DNA of 64,000 bases from an uncultured Fibrobacter sp. (GTDB taxonomy: Bacteria > Fibrobacterota > Fibrobacteria > Fibrobacterales > Fibrobacteraceae). Positions within the stretch are counted from its first letter, which is position 1, and the number at the start of each line of letters is the position of its first letter. A program made the position numbers and the translations under genes. The stretch lies in contig NZ_CAMZCS010000009.1 of NCBI RefSeq assembly GCF_947305105.1, forward strand, positions 33,349-97,348, written 5' to 3'. Below the pieces are notes generated by a model. It had not been told where the DNA came from. It did no database searches and was given only the letters and a program-made list of their open reading frames with translations. Shown piece after piece: positions 15,418 to 23,178 of this stretch.

Positions 15418-16305
15418 TCACATGCCGCTATGGGACAACGCTAGCGAACGGCCCTGCGCCACGGCAGAAGGCAAATTAGCTCCACCTAGACCATTATCAC
15501 CCCGTTTCTCTGAATTCCTGCCGCCAATCACCAGAGAAGAAGCATCCACCTGGCGCTCAGGCAAGTGCTTCCAATAACGCACAGGCAGGCAACGCCTCAA
15601 AAGTTCCGGGTTCAGGCGTTCCTTGATAGCCATCGAATCGTAGTACGATTTCCACATCCGCGCGACACTATCGGCCCGCTCAATCCCCGCAATTGCTTCC
15701 GGGTCGGCGACCGACACCAACTGCGTCCGCGAATTTTCGTAGCAAATTCCGTAACGGCGCACCATATCGACAATGGCCCAGCGCCCGTTGGGGAAGCGCG
15801 AGCGGAAATGAGGCGCCAACAAGTCGACAACGTTGTACTTGGGCTCGACCGCGGCAATGTACATGCCGTCGGGAGCCTTGCAAAAACGCACCGCCCCGAG
15901 CATGAACCCCTGTTCGCGACGGACAGAACGGGCAATACAGAACAGCGGCAACATCTCCTCGCTCGTCGGGTTCCTGGCATAAGCGGGATCGTCCCCCGCA
16001 AAGAGCTTGCGCAGGTAAGCGAAAATCTTCATCTCGACGCCCGACTCCTCCGACCGGAAGGCCGCATCCAACACAGCAAACACATCCTCGCCTGCCAAGT
16101 TCAATATAGCCCGGCGGAGCCTCCGGGCAGATTCCTCGTCTGATTCGACCCGGAACGGCTGCAAAAACAAATCCGTCGGCACCGATTGGGCAGCCCCGTA
16201 AGGCCGGACCGGGACAATATCGCCCACGTCGAGATGCTGGCGGTAAATCTCGAAAACGACACTCAGGAATCCGTCAAAAGTAGAATCATAATGAATAACT
16301 AGCAT
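15418..16305 (-). CDS. TIGR03915 family protein (DUF4130), partner of radical SAM gene
   Basis: The 295-residue protein starts MLVIHYDSTFDGFLSVVFEIY and contains the DUF4130 features FRSEESGVEMKIFAYLRKLF, HFRSRFPNGRWAIVDMVRRYGICYE and YWKHLPERQ. Members of this family are almost always encoded next to the TIGR03916 radical-SAM protein and are labelled as probable DNA metabolism proteins; the biochemical activity is not established. The gene begins 12 bp downstream of its partner with GGGGAAGG as ribosome site. The roughly 40 C-terminal residues are low in recognisable motif. Confidence 0.87.
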   Translation of the reverse strand: MLVIHYDSTFDGFLSVVFEIYRQHLDVGDIVPVRPYGAAQSVPTDLFLQPFRVESDEESARRLRRAILNLAGEDVFAVLDAAFRSEESGVEMKIFAYLRKLFAGDDPAYARNPTSEEMLPLFCIARSVRREQGFMLGAVRFCKAPDGMYIAAVEPKYNVVDLLAPHFRSRFPNGRWAIVDMVRRYGICYENSRTQLVSVADPEAIAGIERADSVARMWKSYYDSMAIKERLNPELLRRCLPVRYWKHLPERQVDASSLVIGGRNSEKRGDNGLGGANLPSAVAQGRSLALSHSGM

Positions 16306-16317
16306 GGCCTTCCCCGC

Positions 16318-17580
16318 CTATCGCGAAAGCGCTCCCGGCAAAGCGGGAACATAGTTGTCGAACAGGCCCAGTTGTTCGGGCCTTTTTTTGGCCACAAGGA
16401 ACGGGCGCACCATCTCGGGATAAAGCCTGCGGAGGCTCGCCGGAGTATCGGGATGGTAAATAAAGTACTTGGCCCGTTTCAGCACCACCCCCATCTTTTT
16501 CAGGGTTTCAAGACGGACGCGAGTAAAGCGCCGCCCGCTCACAATGAGCCTTGCCGACTTGACCCCGATTCCCGGAACGCGGAGGATAGACTCGTAATCT
16601 GCCGTCTGCAAGTCGACCGGGAAAAATTCAGGATGGCGGAGCGCCCACATGGCCTTGGGATCCAAATCCACATCCAAATTGGGATTGGATTCGTCTAAGA
16701 TTTCGTCGTGCCGGAAGTTGTAGAAACGCATGAGCCAGTCCGCCTGATAAAGGCGATGTTCGCGCAGCAGAGGCGGCTTGCTCGAAATTGCGGGCAGGCG
16801 CTTGTCCGCATTAATAGGGACATAGCCCGAAAAATACACGCGTTTCATCTGCTGTTGCTGATAGAACCCCGCGGAAAGCCTCAAAATCTGCAAGTCCGTC
16901 TCCCCCGACGCACCGACAATCATCTGCGTGCTCTGCCCCGCCGGCAAGAACTTGGGGGAATGCCGGGCATGGTCGGAATCGTAGCCGATCTTGCGCTCGG
17001 CAAGGAAGTTCATGGGGCGGTAAATGGACTCGTAGTTCTTTTCGGGGGCCAGGTACTGCAAGGCGGAATCCGAGGGAATCTCGATGTTGACACTGCTGCG
17101 GTCGGCATAAAGCCCCGCCTCGAAAAGCAGGCGTGCGCTGGCCCCGGGAATCGCCTTCAAGTGGATGTAACCGCCAAAATGGTGGACCGTCCGCAATTCC
17201 TTTGCCACGCGGACAAGCAATTCCATCGTGTTGTCCGGCGAACCGACAACCGCCGAACTCAGGAAAAGCCCCTCGATGTAGTTGCGCCGATAAAATTCCA
17301 TCGTCAAATCAATCAGTTCCTTGGGAGTAAACGTCGCCCGAGGAATATCGTTGCTGCGCCGATTCACACAGTAGGCGCAGTCGTACTTGCAAGCGTTGCT
17401 GAACAAGACCTTCAAAAGGGAAATGCAGCGCCCGTCGGCGGCCCAAGTGTGGCAAATACCCGCATCGCAGCCACTGCCGAAGCCCCCCTTCGGGGCGCAG
17501 CGCGACGACCCGCTCGACGAACACGACACATCGTACTTGGCCGCATCGCCCAAAATATTCAACTTTTCACGCAAATCCAT
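16318..17580 (-). CDS. TIGR03916 putative DNA modification/repair radical SAM protein
   Basis: The 420-residue protein carries the radical-SAM cluster motif CKYDCAYC (~residues 65-72), preceded by a Cys/Ser/Gly-rich N-terminus (CSSSGSSRCAPKGGFGSGCDAGICHTW) that may bind a second cluster. The barrel follows (GLFLSSAVVGSPDNTMELLV, GGYIHLKAIPGAS). The C-terminus has a helix-hairpin-helix-like VPGIGVKSARLIVSGRR, consistent with nucleic acid contact. It is encoded directly upstream of the DUF4130 partner. Substrate and product are unknown; DNA or base modification is a family-level guess. The start at 17580 is the only sensible Met. Confidence 0.9.
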   Translation of the reverse strand: MDLREKLNILGDAAKYDVSCSSSGSSRCAPKGGFGSGCDAGICHTWAADGRCISLLKVLFSNACKYDCAYCVNRRSNDIPRATFTPKELIDLTMEFYRRNYIEGLFLSSAVVGSPDNTMELLVRVAKELRTVHHFGGYIHLKAIPGASARLLFEAGLYADRSSVNIEIPSDSALQYLAPEKNYESIYRPMNFLAERKIGYDSDHARHSPKFLPAGQSTQMIVGASGETDLQILRLSAGFYQQQQMKRVYFSGYVPINADKRLPAISSKPPLLREHRLYQADWLMRFYNFRHDEILDESNPNLDVDLDPKAMWALRHPEFFPVDLQTADYESILRVPGIGVKSARLIVSGRRFTRVRLETLKKMGVVLKRAKYFIYHPDTPASLRRLYPEMVRPFLVAKKRPEQLGLFDNYVPALPGALSR

Positions 17581-17682
17581 GATTTTAGCCTATTACACGC
17601 AAAATACTACACAACAAAGCATTTGCTTGTTTGTTCACCATTAATTTAACAAATACTGCTCAAAAATGCAATAGATTTTCAC

Positions 17683-17711
17683 AAAAAAAGGCTCGCCGTC
17701 GCCGGCGGGCC
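17683..17711 (-). terminator. Terminator of the esterase gene
   Basis: 9-bp GC-rich stem GGCTCGCCG / CGGCGGGCC with one wobble pair, followed on the minus strand by TTTTTTTGTG. Confidence 0.85.
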
Positions 17712-17735
17712 CTGGGGGTTGGTTATGGAGACTTT

Positions 17736-19268
17736 TTAGAATTGCTCAAAGAACTTGTGGACCTCTTCGGGGACCCAGGTGCCCTGCCAGTCCCAACCGA
17801 CACTCATGTTGCCAGTGTCGTGCGCAGTCCACTGGTGGCTACCAGGCCAGCTGCACCACTTGACGGGGAAACGCGGATCCACTTCCGTGAAGTCATAACA
17901 GACATGTCCCGTATTGCCTTTGATTTCGTCGGGCTTTTCTTTTTCAGCTTCGGCACGTTGTCCATTTTCGTCAACTTTCGCGTTCCGCTTGAGGATTCTC
18001 GGGAGAGCGCTGTTCTTGGCAAGGTTGTAGTCGCAGCGGTCGTCATTGACGCCGTGTACGTTCATCCAGGCAATCGGCAATTCCTTCATGGCATCGCCTT
18101 CGGGCAGCCAGATGTTGTAATCGGCGACGGCATAGGTCGCAGCGGCGCGAACGCGGTCCTGCATGTCTTGGGCCAGCGAGTAGCTGAACATGGCGCCGTA
18201 GCTAAATCCCGTAATGAACACGCGGCTCGTGTCGATGCAGTAGTTCTCGTTCAGGGTGGTGAGCGTCTGGGCGAAGAAATCGTGGTCGGCCTGGCCCTTG
18301 TTCCACAGGCCGCCAATCGCATCGAGAGAGACAAAGATGTAGTCGCCGTTCTTGTCGAGAACCTGTTGGCCGTAGTACGGAGTCGGGTGGTCGTAGTCAG
18401 CGGCATGGTGTACGAAGTCCTCGCCGTTGCTGCCGTAGCAGTGCAGCGCGAACAGTACCTTGTGCGGCTTGGTGTTGTCGTAGTTTTTGGGCAGGGTGAT
18501 AAAGTAGGTGCGGTTGTCGCTGCCGACCTTGATCTGGAACTGGTCGCCGTTCTCGACGCTCTTGACCTTCTGCAACTTGGATGCCGAGCCACACCCCTTG
18601 CTCGGTGTCGGCTCGTTTTTGAGCGCATACCCGAACTTGAACTGCGGAGCCGAAGCCTTGAGTTTCACATCGAGGGTGGTGTCAAGCGTGCCAAGCGGCA
18701 CGGTGAGCGTGTCAAAGCCATCGGCGACAAAGCGGATTGCCTCACCCTGGGCGGCAGCTTTCAAGAGGGCATGTTCTGCCGAAGCGGTCAAGGAACCGGC
18801 AAAGCTACCATCGGCGGTAAATCTGAAATTCTGTTGGGCGTTCCCCACGGATACATGCGCGAAATACGTACCGCGAGCCTTGATTGCCCTACTCAAGTCA
18901 TACGTACCGGAGCCCTGCATGGTCTTCTTGAAAACCTGGTGGCCAAGGGAATTGAACACCTTGATCTGCACAGGCGAAGAACTTCCCTGCGAATACGAAA
19001 GCACGCCATTGCTCACACCGATGTACCCGACAGAATTCTTGAACGCAGGATGGACGGACAAACTGATAGAATCTTGCTCGTCTTCGTGGATGGTGAATTT
19101 CCCCAGGTCATCCGTTGTCGCGGTCTTCCCCTCTTTAAGAAGGCTGACAGCGACATCCTTGAGGGCCTTACCCTGGTCGTCGGAAACCAAACCCGTTACG
19201 GTATATGCGGAAGTAACCCCGCAACATGCCAAAAAGCATGCGGTCGTAAGCAGATGAGATGTTTTCAT
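17736..19268 (-). CDS. Secreted alpha/beta-hydrolase, PHB-depolymerase/feruloyl-esterase type
   Basis: A 510-residue exported esterase, probably removing acyl or feruloyl groups from hemicellulose. After the signal peptide (MKTSHLLTTACFLACCGVTSA) comes a carboxypeptidase-regulatory-like module (YTVTGLVSDDQGKALKDVAVSL). Next is a segment that looks like a sorting or anchor tail but is internal (VQIKVFNSLGHQVFKKTMQGSGTYDLS ... GTYFAHVSVG, ~95-150). The catalytic domain spans ~225-510: LFALHCYGSNGEDF as oxyanion region, nucleophile Ser in GFSYGAMF (~356) and a late His in GSHQWTAHD (~478). The start at 19268 follows AAAGGAG; the longer frame to 19295 lacks a ribosome site. Confidence 0.88.
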   Translation of the reverse strand: MKTSHLLTTACFLACCGVTSAYTVTGLVSDDQGKALKDVAVSLLKEGKTATTDDLGKFTIHEDEQDSISLSVHPAFKNSVGYIGVSNGVLSYSQGSSSPVQIKVFNSLGHQVFKKTMQGSGTYDLSRAIKARGTYFAHVSVGNAQQNFRFTADGSFAGSLTASAEHALLKAAAQGEAIRFVADGFDTLTVPLGTLDTTLDVKLKASAPQFKFGYALKNEPTPSKGCGSASKLQKVKSVENGDQFQIKVGSDNRTYFITLPKNYDNTKPHKVLFALHCYGSNGEDFVHHAADYDHPTPYYGQQVLDKNGDYIFVSLDAIGGLWNKGQADHDFFAQTLTTLNENYCIDTSRVFITGFSYGAMFSYSLAQDMQDRVRAAATYAVADYNIWLPEGDAMKELPIAWMNVHGVNDDRCDYNLAKNSALPRILKRNAKVDENGQRAEAEKEKPDEIKGNTGHVCYDFTEVDPRFPVKWCSWPGSHQWTAHDTGNMSVGWDWQGTWVPEEVHKFFEQF

Positions 19269-19295
19269 GTGTACTCCTTTTTCCCTAATCCTCAT

Positions 19296-19613
19296 TACAG
19301 ACTAATCTAACCCGCAATGTGACGAAGATTACACCGAAAAACCGCCTGCTTATGGATGAATTGTCTATAAAAACTTTTTTACGCTCGTTCGCGGAACAAA
19401 AACTTCTGATTTCAATGAAAACTTGCTACCACATTCTTCCGCACCCCACCCCAAAGAGCCATTCCGAATGATATTCACTATACATTTTTTAAAAGAGACC
19501 TCTTTTTTTTCTTATTTTTTACGCAAATGTTATTTTTTTGATGTTTTTTGTTATTATCTTGCTATTTTCATAATAAATTATACTTGTAATGATTTGTAAA
19601 TTTAGAGGCGGTT
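19296..19613. other. AT-rich divergent intergenic region
   Basis: This 318-bp spacer lies between the divergently read esterase and HD-GYP genes. It contains T runs around 19490-19560 and no open frame, RNA gene or convincing terminator that I can see. Promoters for both genes presumably lie here. Confidence 0.5.
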
Positions 19614-21776
19614 ATGAAACAGCTCTCTTTGACTAAATCGAGAAAATTCTTGTCCGCAGTGGGTTTGATAGTTGTTTCGCTCTTAGCGAACATAATCCCT
19701 GCAAAAATAGCCTTAGCCACTGAAATTCCCGTATTCCTAGACAATGTCGGCACACTGCTTTCCGCCATGCTCGGCGGTACGCTCCCCGCAGTTATTGTCG
19801 GTTTCTTTTCTAACGTCATCAATGGTTTTTCCAACTGGGAAACGCTCTACTACGGCATCATCAGTATTCTCATTGGCGTGGCGGCCGCACTCTTCCAGCA
19901 ATATGGATTTTACAAGACCATTTCCAGGATATGCATCGTCATAGTTACATTCGCCCTCCTGGGTGGTGGGCTCGGCTCCATACTCACCTACTTCTTGTAC
20001 GGTTACGACTTCGGTGAAGGCATCTCGGCCCCGTTCTCCCTCGCCATCTACCAGCACCTCGGGTTCTCGAAATTCTTTTCCCAGCTTTCGGCAGACTTTG
20101 TCATCGACATGATTGACAAGACAATCGTAGTCGCCACATCTCTACTCATCTACCGCAACATTCCCGTCAAATTCAAGAGCCTTTTCAGCAACGTATTCCT
20201 GTTCGACCCGCACCTCGGTGAACATTCCAGAAAGTCCGGCAGCCACCTCATCAAGCGTTCCCTGCTGCGCAAGGTTGTCGTCATGGTTATCGTTGCCGAA
20301 ATCCTGCTCGGAGCCCTGGCCAGCACCACCGGATTCATCCTGTACCGCCAGGTCACGATTGCCAGGAACAAGGCCATCGCTCAAGGTGTGGGGGCTTCGG
20401 CCGCAGCAATCATCGACGGCGACCGGATCAAGGAGTGGGAGACCCTGGGGCACGATGCACAAGGTTACGACGACATCGAGAAAGACTTGTACCGTATCCG
20501 CGATGGGTTCCCACAGGTATTCTACCTCTACGTCTACAGGATTACCAACGACAGCAGTGTCGTCGTATTCGACTTGGAGGCGCGCGACACGAGCGGTGTT
20601 CTGCCGGACAAGCCTGGCGACCGAGTTGCGTTCAACCAAGGCTTTGCACCCGTGCGCGAGAACCTCCTCCGGGGTGAACATGTCGAGCCGATTGTCACGA
20701 TTGACGAATACGGCTGGCTGCTGACTGCTTACGAACCGCTGAAGAACTCCTTAGGGAATACAGTCGCCTACGTGGGTGTCGACATTTCGATGGGAGACCT
20801 CATCTACGAGGAGGCCAAGTTCTTCATCAAGCTCCTGTCCATGTTCTTCGGGCTTTCCATCATCATCATGAGCATCGTCCTCGAACTTGTGAACCGGGGT
20901 ATCGTGCATCCAGTGAACCGCATGGCGGCAGCCTCGATTCACTTTGCCTACAGTTTGGAACAAGGCCGCGTCAACGGGCTCAAGGAACTCGAATCCCTGC
21001 AGATCCGCACCTTCGACGAAATCGAATACCTCTACAAAGCGCTCACAAAAACTTGTAAGGACTCGCTGGAATTCATCGAAAGGTTAGAGGCCGCAGCAGC
21101 CCGCATCACCCGGATGCAAGATGAAATCATTATCAACTTCGCCGAAATGGTCGAAGCAAGAGACACGAGTACGGGAGACCATATTAAAAAGACGGCGTTC
21201 TACGTGGAAGCCATTGCCGAAGAACTCCAAAAAGAAGGCAAGTTCAGCGACATATTGACCGACACCTACAAAGACAAGCTCAAACGCTCCGCGCCGCTCC
21301 ACGATATCGGCAAGATTGCCGTGTCCGACTTGATTTTGAACAAGCCGGGCAAGCTCACCGACGAAGAATTCGCCATCATGAAGAGCCACACCACGCAGGG
21401 CATGAAGATCCTTTCCAAGATCGAGGCAAACGCGAACAACACGATGGACGACAACTACCTGAAGGAATCCATCGAAATGGCACACTACCACCACGAGAAA
21501 TGGGACGGCTCAGGCTACCCCACTGGAATCAAGGGCGAAGAGATTCCTTTGTCTGCAAGAATCATGGCTGTTGCCGATGTGTTCGATGCGCTTGTGGCCG
21601 AACGCGTGTACAAGAAGCCGTTCACCTACGAAAAGGCCATGGCCATCATTACCGAGGGTTCTGGCAAACATTTCGACCCCGTGGTCGTAGAAGCCTTCTG
21701 CCACATTTCCGAAAAGCTCTACAACGAACGTACCAAACTGAACAAGTCAGAACAGCCACCGGAAACGCAAGCCTAA
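19614..21776 (+). CDS. Membrane HD-GYP protein with periplasmic sensor
   Basis: A 720-residue putative cyclic-di-GMP phosphodiesterase. Residues ~10-195 form a multi-pass membrane domain. Another transmembrane helix (~223-245) leads into a periplasmic Cache-like sensor (~250-400; KDLYRIRDGFPQVFYLYVYRI, LTAYEPLKNSLGNTVAYVGVDISM), and a second helix at ~410-430 into a HAMP-like linker. The HD-GYP domain (~500-700) has HDIGK (~562), HHEKWDGSGYPTG (~628-640) and later RIMAVADVFDAL, so the metal ligands and GYP motif are intact. A MASE-like or ECF-like N-terminal sensor fits, but I cannot name it. AGAGGCGG precedes the ATG. It is transcribed alone, divergent from the esterase. Confidence 0.87.
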   Translation: MKQLSLTKSRKFLSAVGLIVVSLLANIIPAKIALATEIPVFLDNVGTLLSAMLGGTLPAVIVGFFSNVINGFSNWETLYYGIISILIGVAAALFQQYGFYKTISRICIVIVTFALLGGGLGSILTYFLYGYDFGEGISAPFSLAIYQHLGFSKFFSQLSADFVIDMIDKTIVVATSLLIYRNIPVKFKSLFSNVFLFDPHLGEHSRKSGSHLIKRSLLRKVVVMVIVAEILLGALASTTGFILYRQVTIARNKAIAQGVGASAAAIIDGDRIKEWETLGHDAQGYDDIEKDLYRIRDGFPQVFYLYVYRITNDSSVVVFDLEARDTSGVLPDKPGDRVAFNQGFAPVRENLLRGEHVEPIVTIDEYGWLLTAYEPLKNSLGNTVAYVGVDISMGDLIYEEAKFFIKLLSMFFGLSIIIMSIVLELVNRGIVHPVNRMAAASIHFAYSLEQGRVNGLKELESLQIRTFDEIEYLYKALTKTCKDSLEFIERLEAAAARITRMQDEIIINFAEMVEARDTSTGDHIKKTAFYVEAIAEELQKEGKFSDILTDTYKDKLKRSAPLHDIGKIAVSDLILNKPGKLTDEEFAIMKSHTTQGMKILSKIEANANNTMDDNYLKESIEMAHYHHEKWDGSGYPTGIKGEEIPLSARIMAVADVFDALVAERVYKKPFTYEKAMAIITEGSGKHFDPVVVEAFCHISEKLYNERTKLNKSEQPPETQA

Positions 21777-21800
21777 TCCATTGAACATACTACAAAGAAC

Positions 21801-21820
21801 GCGGTCCCTAAAGGGGCCGC
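21801..21820 (+). terminator. Hairpin after the HD-GYP gene
   Basis: 8-bp stem GCGGTCCC / GGGGCCGC with one wobble pair and 4-nt loop. The following T tract is poor, so termination strength is uncertain. Confidence 0.5.
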
Positions 21821-21857
21821 GATTCAATTATACAAGCATCAATCGCTTAATCAGCAA

Positions 21858-23135
21858 TTAAAACAAAGCGATATTGTAAGGAGGAAGGGCACCCTTCGGC
21901 TGCTTGATGGTATTCTTCTTCTTGCCGTTCCACGTGACAACAGCAGGAACGGAGCGGTCACCGACATAGAGCAAACCATCGTCAATAGCCATGGAGCCGG
22001 ACATGTCGGTAAATCCTTCGACATCATCCACCTTCTTAGCCGAAATGTCGACCTTCTTCAAGGCCTGTATTGCAGCATAATTTTCGTCGTAGCCGAGGTT
22101 GATGCTCACGTAGACAACTTCGCCATCGACAACCATAGAAGCAATGCCACCACCCAGATCTTCACCGGAAATCAGCAATTCGGATTTTTTCTTGGAGACA
22201 TTCACCTTCTCGATACCGCGCTGGCTGTCGGCATCGGTGCCGTAAGCAGCATTGTATTCGCCATGAGTCGCCACATAGACATTACCACCAATAACAGCGA
22301 CGTTCGAGGGATTCTTGCTCTTGAGCTGGATCGTATCCTTCAGGTCGCCCGTAGAGGCATCGTAGATAGCGAGCAGGCCCTTGGGATAAGTAACCACATA
22401 GTTTTCATCCTGCGTGTAGCGCTGCATCAACACATAGAGGGAGCCGTCATCGAGTTCGATGTCGGCCACATACGGAGAATGTTCGCCTTCGTAAGCAAAC
22501 TTTCCGATTTTGATGGATTTTTTAACCTTGCCGTCTTCCGTCGAAATTTTCACCAGGGAGTCGGCATTCTGCAAAGCGACCCAGGCCTGATCTCCATCAA
22601 AAGCCATGTCAACCGGATTCGCTTCATCGTCCAAAGAAACCTGCCAAACTACGGCCTTCTTGCCTTTGGATTCCAACTTCTCGGGGTCAATCTTTGTAAT
22701 GTTATCCGCACCCTTGCGTTCCAGCACATAGAGGTCGGCTCCGTTCGTAACGACCTTGGAATCTTGGTGGAAGGAGAGGGAACTTTCAGAAATCTTTCCG
22801 TCCTTGTCAATCCAGCGGAGTTCGCCAGTCGAGTAGTCGGAACCAAAGACCACACCCGTCAAGGAAACACTTATTTCCGAAGAGCTGCTGGATTCTTCAA
22901 CAGAAGAACTGCTGGCTTCTTCGACAGAAGAGGAACTCTTGTCCTTCTTCTTCGAAGAGCTGCTGCCTTCGTCATCGTTAGACGACGAACTGAGTTCCGG
23001 TTCATCGCCTGTAGAAGACGGGCCCGAACTGGAGTCGTCGCCGCAAGCCGTCATAAAGACGAGAGAGGCAATGGACAATGCGGCGAAAGATTGCTTCGCC
23101 ACACTCGCAATGACATTCTTTTTCATTTTATTCAT
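21858..23135 (-). CDS. Poly-Ser lipoprotein with beta-propeller, candidate BtuG-like B12-binding protein
   Basis: The 425-residue lipoprotein has a lipobox ending VFMTAC, then a Ser-run linker (~33-85) like other Fibrobacter surface lipoproteins. A domain of repeated blades covers ~90-425 (DMAFDGDQAWVALQNADSLVKIS; SNVAVIGGNVYVATHGEY; GSMAIDDGLLYVGDRSVPAVV). It lies just downstream of a TonB receptor under a cobalamin riboswitch. In Bacteroides, BtuG is a surface beta-propeller lipoprotein that hands B12 to BtuB, so this gene is a plausible functional counterpart; that is inference from context and fold. The start at 23135 follows AAAAGGAA. Its signal peptide includes NVIASVAKQSFAA, encoded by a dispersed palindromic repeat. 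Confidence 0.8.
   Translation of the reverse strand: MNKMKKNVIASVAKQSFAALSIASLVFMTACGDDSSSGPSSTGDEPELSSSSNDDEGSSSSKKKDKSSSSVEEASSSSVEESSSSSEISVSLTGVVFGSDYSTGELRWIDKDGKISESSLSFHQDSKVVTNGADLYVLERKGADNITKIDPEKLESKGKKAVVWQVSLDDEANPVDMAFDGDQAWVALQNADSLVKISTEDGKVKKSIKIGKFAYEGEHSPYVADIELDDGSLYVLMQRYTQDENYVVTYPKGLLAIYDASTGDLKDTIQLKSKNPSNVAVIGGNVYVATHGEYNAAYGTDADSQRGIEKVNVSKKKSELLISGEDLGGGIASMVVDGEVVYVSINLGYDENYAAIQALKKVDISAKKVDDVEGFTDMSGSMAIDDGLLYVGDRSVPAVVTWNGKKKNTIKQPKGALPPYNIALF
23089..23114. repeat. Palindromic dispersed repeat inside a signal-peptide coding region
   Basis: gattgcttcgcc followed by acactcgcaatgaca, read in frame as NVIASVAKQS at the start of the beta-propeller lipoprotein. Confidence 0.72.
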
Positions 23136-23178
23136 TTTGTGTTCCTTTTCTGGCTTTACGCATTTTTTTGCGCGGGGG

